From Larix kaempferi (Eukaryota; Streptophyta; Pinopsida; Pinales; Pinaceae), in the NCBI GenBank assembly GCA_027924585.1, contig BSBM01000320.1, positions 926,001 to 990,000 of the forward strand: a stretch of DNA of 64,000 nt. Direction: 5' to 3'. The notes beneath the pieces are model-generated. The model was not told the origin of the DNA and searched no databases. It saw only the letters and a program-made list of their open reading frames with translations. Below are positions 57,950 through 64,000 of this stretch, in pieces. The translations under genes and the position numbers were made by a program. Position 1 is the first letter of the stretch. Each line of letters starts with the position of its first letter.

Positions 57950-59236
57950 AAATACTTAAACTTTACTTGAGACAAAGGTTTGGTCAATACATCAGCAATT
58001 TGTTCGTCAGTGCTCACATACTCGAGCTTGATAGCTCCTTTCTGCACCATATCCCGTATATAGAAATATCGGATCTCTATGTGTTTTTACTTATCATGGA
58101 ACACTGGATTCTTTGTCATCTTGATAAAACTCTGGTTGTCACACAGGATCTTAGTGGGTTCCATCTCTAAGTCAAATAAACCAGATAACAACTTCCGAAG
58201 CCATATTGCTTCGTAACTAGCAGAGCAAGCAACTATATATTCCGCTTCGGTTGTGCTGAGAGCCACACTAGACTGCTTCTTGCTAAACCACTAGATCATG
58301 GAAAATGCAATACAATAACATTCTCCCGATGTGCTATTCCTGTCTGATACACTTCCTGCCCAATCATCATCTGTGTAGCCATACAATCTGAAGTCATGAT
58401 CTCCAAGATAACATAGATCAAATTCTATTGTACCCTTTAGGTACCTCATCACATGCTTTGCAACTATCAGGTGAACACATCTAGTTTCCACTAGATATTG
58501 ACTCAAGGTGTTCACATCAAAGCATATATTTGGCCTGGTATTCATCAGATACATCAGTGACCCAATAATTTGTCTGTACAGAGTCACATCCACTAACTCT
58601 GATGATTCGTCAGCTTAACAGCTTCAAGTTGGAACCCATGAGAGTGGCCATTCCAATACATCAAATCTTTTCAATATTTATCAGCATACTTTCCTTGGTT
58701 GAGAAAGATTCCTTCTGAGCCATGCCATACTTCCAGGCCTAGGAATTAATGCATCAATTCGAGATCTTTCATCTCAAATTCTATAGCTAGCTTCTCCTTG
58801 CTTTCCATGATCTATTTCTCATTCCCTGTTAGAAAGAGATCATCCACATACAATATTAGTATCATCCATAAGCTTAAGGTATAGGTTAGGATCAACTTTA
58901 CTTCTGGTAAAGCCCAAGCTTGTCAAGAAGCTATCAATTCTCCCTTTGTAACTGAACATCATTCACACTCTGCATTGAGTGATATTCTACATATCTATTT
59001 GTGCCATCTCTCGTCAGATGGGTCTACTGATATGCGCCTCAAGATCATTCGAACTCTGTGGTGAGTTCCTTTTGTATATAGACACCATCTTCAACCTTGT
59101 AGCAAATGTTGAAATCTGCATCACCCATGGTGATCATTAAACTCATCAAAATGACTATCGATCCTAGGTACCCGTACAGAGCTTTCTTCAATTGAATCCT
59201 GGGAGTTTTCTCGATTCGCACTTCTTCTTCAATCAC
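57950..59236 (-). pseudogene. Copia RT/RNase H remnant, heavily decayed
   Basis: The clearest piece is 58593-58291: LYRQIIGSLMYLMNTRPNIC, then DDDWAGSVSDRNSTSG, the RT end and RNase H start. Weaker similarity continues on both sides (to about 57950 and 59236) with many stops. It is more decayed than the equivalent in element 2. Confidence 0.8.
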
Positions 59237-61780
59237 ACCATTGAGAGAACAGTATTATCTAGCTACTTAGAGCAAACATCTCGTCATGATCCCCTTCCTC
59301 TTTCTAAGAGAATCTTCTAGCCACGAGCCTTCTATAGTATGCTTGATTTGTAAATCTTCTTCTTGAACATCCATCACTTGTTCAGTGTTCATCATTCTTC
59401 ATGATCTTTCCTACAAATCAAAATTAAGTACATGATTAGTAATACTTTATAATCATCAAATCATGTTGACATGATAACCTCTTATGCATACAGATATGAT
59501 TTACATAGTTATGCTACTATCTTGACCAATACTTTGGCACAACACTTTTCCATATCCTGTATGCATACAGTGGCTATCTAGATGCCTTCCATCTCTACCA
59601 GAACATACTATCGAGAGCGTGCACAGCTCTCAGCATGTCAGCAAAGAGGTTTCATTCTAGACAATCAACAATGGAATGTTTGTCCAACTTACCAATCATA
59701 TGCATATTAGTAGTATACTGTTCAATGCTATATGAATACTTAGCATGATATATTCTAGGAATACAAATATCCATACAACTATTACGAGCAATATCATAGA
59801 CTATTCAGTAATTTGAATAACAATTCAAATACTTATCTTTTATTGTATTCTGAGGTAGCTTCCTTCTTGGTCTCTACTTCCCTTCCATGTCATGAGATTT
59901 TATCCATCCTTGACCACTATGCATGCTTAAGTGTGCACTAGTGTCATCATCATGATCTCATACATAATCATACATTCATTAGTATAACCTCAATGTTATC
60001 ACAACATTATGATTCTAAGTAATCTTGAATATGTATGGTCATGATCATTCAATACCTGGGTATCCTAGCACAAAGTAGGATTCTAACTTGACGTAGGAAA
60101 ACATACCTGGATTAGTATACATACTTAGTTATGTCTAACATACCTAAACAATATCTTCTTTGTTCTCTTCAATGATTTAGAGACGTTGTGCTAGAACCTG
60201 CATATCTCATAAGTTAAGCATAGTAGAACAAAGTCATACATACCTCGTAAGTAGAGATTCTATATGGTCAAACATTATGGATGAGTCTTTGTCTTCATGT
60301 CATCATGGTCATAGAACTTGATTTATATTTCTTGATGTATCTGTATCTTGTTAGCAGACAACATCATCCTCATTCAACACCACAGGTGCATTAGTACAAT
60401 CATAAGTGTCATAACCCTAATCAATAAATGTATTCTATCATTCCAATGCATTCTTACTTTTACTAGGGTAATAAGACAAGTCTAACATTAATCAAGATTG
60501 TACTAACCTAAATAATATGAAGACAAACATAAACTTAATCATGAACATATTTCAACACATACCTGTATCTCCTCAAGTCATACCTGTCAGGATTGCTTTT
60601 AACCCAATCCACTTTGATTTGCTGAAATTGGATCTAGAGCTGGATTAGGGTTTGTCAGAGAAACCCTAAAAATTCAAACTTTGAATTTCAAACTTTTGAA
60701 TGGATGGAAAGATGCGCCTTGTTGAGCTGATCAAGCTAGCATACTTTAATTTTGAAATCTCCAAAATTTGACCCCTCAAAATTGCCTTTGAAACTTCTGG
60801 ATCTTCTGAACACGATCTCGAACTAGGGTTTGATGAAGCCCACCCCTCTGCCCAATCAAAAGGTTCGATCCAAATCTCTAAGCTCTTATTTTTCTGAGGA
60901 GCTTCCAGCTGTGGTCACAGACTTCAAGAATTCCAACTTTTGCAGAAGCCCTAATTTTCCACCTTTCCGATCAAAATCCCGAACTAGGGTTTGATCAAGC
61001 CCACTCTTCTGACCAACCAAAAATTTTGATCTTGGTCTCTAAATTTCGATTTTGATGAGGAGTATTCAGTTGTGGACTCCGATTACAAAAATTCCAACTT
61101 TCACCGAAACCCTAATTCCCGGAGCTATGAATAAAGGTGCTCAAAATGCAATTCTGTTTTGACAGAAATATGCACCTTATTGTTTCTGGTGTAACTCCGA
61201 AATTACGAATCCAAAGGGTATGAAACTTCGAACTGTGGTAGTCTGACCTGTCATCTTTCCAACCCCATAGGTCTGACCTCAATTGGATTCTCTGAGAGAG
61301 AGAGTTATGCCAAGTGTCGCAACGTGACCTGTTTATGGGATAAAACAGGAGAGCAAACTTGTACAGCATGCCACGTGTCACTGGTTCAACTTTGGCCTAT
61401 GAAAAAGTTTCTTGAGATAGTACAGTCCGTGCACTACCTGTCACATTTTACGAAATTTCATTTGGAGCTTCCTAGCCCACGTTATGACCTTTTTTCCTAG
61501 GTCACCTGATTATGACTGAGATATGGAAGAGGCAGAAACCCTAACTTGTACTGATCATAACTCACAAAGTACAACGAATATGAGGGTGTCCTTTGGCCAC
61601 AAGGTACATGGGGATGCTATCTATGGCTTGTAAAGGTTTCAGATCCCAAACCTTCTCCAAAATGGATTTATAGTGAAAGTTCCACGATGACTAGTTTTTG
61701 CTATACAAAACCCTAACCTTCAAATTGTCGCAAGTGAAGCAAGTGTTGTAAGTGCCATACATTGCCTTCCTTCAAGTTAG
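59237..61780 (-). other. Non-coding interior and leader of copia element 3
   Basis: No coding frame. The blocks at about 59500-60600 and 60620-61780 parallel those of element 2. Shared phrases include 'catgtcagcaaagaggtttcattctaga' in part and 'gggtttgtca.g.gaaacc'. The leader end also resembles bases 1-420 of the window. Confidence 0.75.
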
Positions 61781-61791
61781 CTCTGATACCA
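61781..61791 (-). promoter_or_regulatory. Copia element 3 primer-binding site
   Basis: Minus strand TGGTATCAGAG beside the 5' LTR, the standard copia PBS. Confidence 0.85.
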
Positions 61792-62396
61792 TGTTAAGAT
61801 TCAATATGCTAAGACAGAAAATATCAACATTACATTCCATTTCACAATAATAACATATACATGATCACTGAAAGAACAACAAGCACAACATAAACACAAG
61901 AGACACAGATTTATCCTAGGAAATCCTCATGGGGTAGAAAACCAAACAAAGATTCCTCAATATAGATGACCAGCAAATACAAAGATGTAATCCACAACCA
62001 TGAGCTCCTTCTCCTCCACAACAGATCTCTCTCTCACTTATGCGCTAGTCACAAGTGAGTGCAATGTGTGTTAAATGAGGAACACACCTCCTCTATTTAT
62101 ACACTACTCCGACTTGACTTTACACTTACTAGGTCGGCCCCAACTTTAACCAATGGGTTAAACACCCCATTACAATTGACTGGGCCAACCCCTCTAGGGT
62201 GGTCTAATAACCCTTTGACCCACATAACACATACAGGGCCGACCCCCATTAGGGAAGTCTAATAACCCAAGTTACCACATTCTGACAGAGGAATAAACAT
62301 CTCCGGATATACAATAGGGTCTTCACGGAGGAATGAAACATCTCCAGAATAATAAAGTACAAATATAATATTCTTAGAAGTTACAATATTTCAACA
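61792..62396 (-). repeat. Copia element 3, 5' LTR
   Basis: 605 bp, collinear with 55761-56365 with scattered substitutions. A minus-strand TATAAATAG box lies near 62094-62107. Confidence 0.9.
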
Positions 62397-62401
62397 TGTT
62401 G
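62397..62401. repeat. Right TSD of copia element 3 (TGTTG)
   Basis: Matches 55756-55760. Confidence 0.92.
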
Positions 62402-62683
62402 GTTGGAGATTGTGTTGATGTTGGAATTTGAGTTGGGTCTGTTGGACGCGACCGCTTTAACCGTGGTTCTGATCAAGAGGTTGTCGTGTCAACAACTGTG
62501 TTAGGATCAGTGGCAAGATTCGGGGCAATGATAGGACCATGTCTCAATCTTTCCATTCCCAACCTGGCCTTTTCTCTTAAGTCATTTACCTTTTCAATGG
62601 GCAGATTCCTTTTTTTTTTTTGCGTTTCGTGAGTTTCCAATCTCCAAAAGTCTCGTTAACACAACTATCAGACCTACCCCTGC
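62402..62683 (-). pseudogene. Upstream (N-terminal) part of the transposase-like gene
   Basis: Read on the minus strand, the frame entering copia element 3 is open across the empty site into a Thr/Pro/Ser-rich stretch. It has one in-frame TGA near 62479 and then a basic helical segment with a REKARLGMERLR pattern. A run of twelve A residues (62610-62621) probably marks a slippage frameshift. The segment starts after an acceptor-like TTTTGCAG (minus strand, ending 62684). Together with 55755-52894 this gives most of a gene. Confidence 0.6.
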
Positions 62684-62742
62684 AAAAGAAACAACAAATA
62701 AGATATTAGTGCCATTATACAATGAACTTGACACATTCCAAC

Positions 62743-63253
62743 TGTTAAAATAATGTAACTACGGAATATATTCTATTTATATTATTGTATTCCTCCTACA
62801 GGAGTTGATGGTCATGTAATTAATAATGTAAAGGTCATTGAAAGAATCAATGTAAACCCTAGGACATGTGTCGGCCTAGAAAAACCCTGAAAAGATTATT
62901 ATATTATGTAATTGACCATTCAGTTAGACAAGTCGGCCCTATTGGGGAATTAGTCATCTCAACGAAAGAATATAAATAGGTGTGCTCTCTCTCATTTGTA
63001 TCACCTCATTTTTCTCAAGCAAGCTCGCATTAGTGGAGAAGAGAGTGGTGCACAAGCAAGGAAGTAGCTGTTTTATCTTGGGGTTATCTTGTACTTTGTG
63101 ATTTCTATATTGAGGAAGGCTTTGCTAGGTTTTCTACCCCAAGAGGGTTTCCCAGGATAAATTGTGTCTCTTGTCTTTTATGCTGTGCTTGTTTATCTTT
63201 CAGTAATTGTTTATATGCTATATGCTGATCAACTAATAAGTAAAAACTAACAC
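62743..63253 (+). mobile_element. Solo copia LTR (511 bp)
   Basis: TGTTAAAATA...AAACTAACA with a perfect CCAAC duplication at 62738-62742 and 63254-63258. There is no PBS, PPT or partner LTR. It carries a plus-strand TATAAATAGG near 62984, and 'ttctacccc..gagggtttcccaggataaa', which matches the reverse complement of the copia element 3 LTR. It is therefore a relative in opposite orientation, left by LTR-LTR recombination. It lies in the probable intron upstream of 62683. Confidence 0.88.
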
Positions 63254-63258
63254 CAACA

Positions 63259-64000
63259 TAACTTACCACTTTACAAATTAACATATACAACTACAGACTA
63301 TGTTGGTTTATTTGTGTTCGAATAAACATCATTATCCCTTACAATTCCAATCAATATAGATGATGGTTGGTCAAGTGTAGAGAGGAGAAACTAGTGTCTT
63401 GCCTAGCCATGAATTCATAAAAATTATGGTAGTAACACCCTACAACAGAGATGGATAGAGATGCCTTGGGAATAGTTTGATAGTTTTTCTACATCAAATA
63501 AGGTAACCTTAATTAGTTGCATTTTTTGCTTTCTCCCTTAATGTTATCAATTCTAAATTTTGCACCTAGTTTGATTGCTTTGTCTTCATAGTGGAATGGT
63601 ATATCCTTCCATTTGAGGCAATGTCCTTTACCATCGTAAATTACTAGGTTATATAACACCTTAAGGAGTTGAAGAAACAACAACAAACTATTTGCTTATC
63701 TATACACCTTGAGATGATATAATGTGATTTTGAGTTTAAAATACCCATGGTTGAATTCAACAATGCATCACAATAGAATGAATGTATACCTTGTTTTATG
63801 CAAAACCTTAAGGAGGATGCAAAGGTTTCTAACAAGGATCATGGTCTTGGGAAGGGTGATTAGGGGGAATATAATTTGACCTTTCAATGTGCAATATCTA
63901 GGGTGGGGAGGTGTTAGAGAGTGGGGAACTAGGGACTATACCAACAATCATCATGTTGAATAGAGCATGAAGTGGGAAAGTCTTGGTTTTTGGGAAAAAA
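63259..64000. other. AT-rich flank, no gene recognised
   Basis: About 740 bp without a convincing coding frame, LTR end or repeat. It may be further intron of the transposase-like gene. Confidence 0.35.

Larger units (their letters stand above)
55761..62396 (-). mobile_element. Copia element 3, non-autonomous, 6.6 kb
   Basis: In minus-strand order: 5' LTR 62396-61792, PBS 61791-61781, leader, about 1.2 kb of non-coding DNA shared with element 2, an RT/RNase H remnant (about 59236-57950), tandem-repeat 3' region, PPT, and 3' LTR 56365-55761. Both LTRs are 605 bp and a perfect TGTTG duplication flanks the element. It has the same overall architecture as element 2, with no gag or integrase. Confidence 0.93.

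Noticed and set aside
63105-63835. Short minus-strand frames at the right end
   Set aside because: One overlaps the solo LTR. The other has no recognisable feature.

Overview
The window looks like intergenic DNA of a large plant nuclear genome, most likely a conifer or other gymnosperm. That placement is an inference from the style of the Ty3/gypsy and Ty1/copia proteins, the deep nesting of elements and the absence of any intact host gene in 64 kb. I could not run a search. Almost everything recognisable is a mobile element, a remnant of one, or a tandem-repeat array. No tRNA, rRNA or complete cellular gene was found.

Region by region: 1-1023 is the 5' end (LTR, primer-binding site, leader) of a minus-strand copia element that runs off the left edge. 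1024-2990 is AT-rich and holds two diverged direct repeats. 3000-4029 is the 5' part of an unrecognised intron-containing gene or element ORF. Its reading frame resumes at 25374 because a 21.3-kb minus-strand Ty3/gypsy element (4030-25368, target duplication CAGCC) has jumped into it. This gypsy element is the most striking object here. Its LTRs are about 7.09 kb. Each LTR carries a long ORF (1075 residues, intact in the 5' LTR and broken in the 3' LTR) and an upstream array of more than twenty small hairpins. Its Gag-Pol has an extra RNase H placed before the reverse transcriptase, while the usual RNase H after the RT has lost its acidic residues.

25374-29220 holds the rest of the interrupted gene with several plausible exons. 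29220-31440 is mostly featureless. From 31440 to about 51660 three tandem-repeat families (a CATCAC-type minisatellite, a ~358-bp family A and a ~357-bp family B) are laid out as a giant imperfect palindrome: minisatellite, A, B, then inverted B, A, minisatellite, with its centre near 47607. Between inverted B and inverted A lies a decayed fragment of a plant NO VEIN/sacsin-like HSP90-type ATPase gene. Two copia elements (33349-40470, TSD TCCTC; 43828-47393, TSD GAGCA/GAGAA) have inserted into the left arm, and homologous uninterrupted copies of both target sites are still visible.

52790-62683 is a decayed minus-strand gene resembling a poorly characterised RNase H-fold (transposase-like) family. 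It carries several in-frame stops, a frameshift and at least one intron. A 6.6-kb copia element (55761-62396, TSD TGTTG) splits it, and the reading frame resumes exactly on the far side. A 511-bp solo LTR (62743-63253, TSD CCAAC) sits in what looks like its upstream intron. The window therefore records serial insertion: genes or older elements first, then copia and gypsy elements inside them, the gypsy element being very young by its near-identical LTRs.
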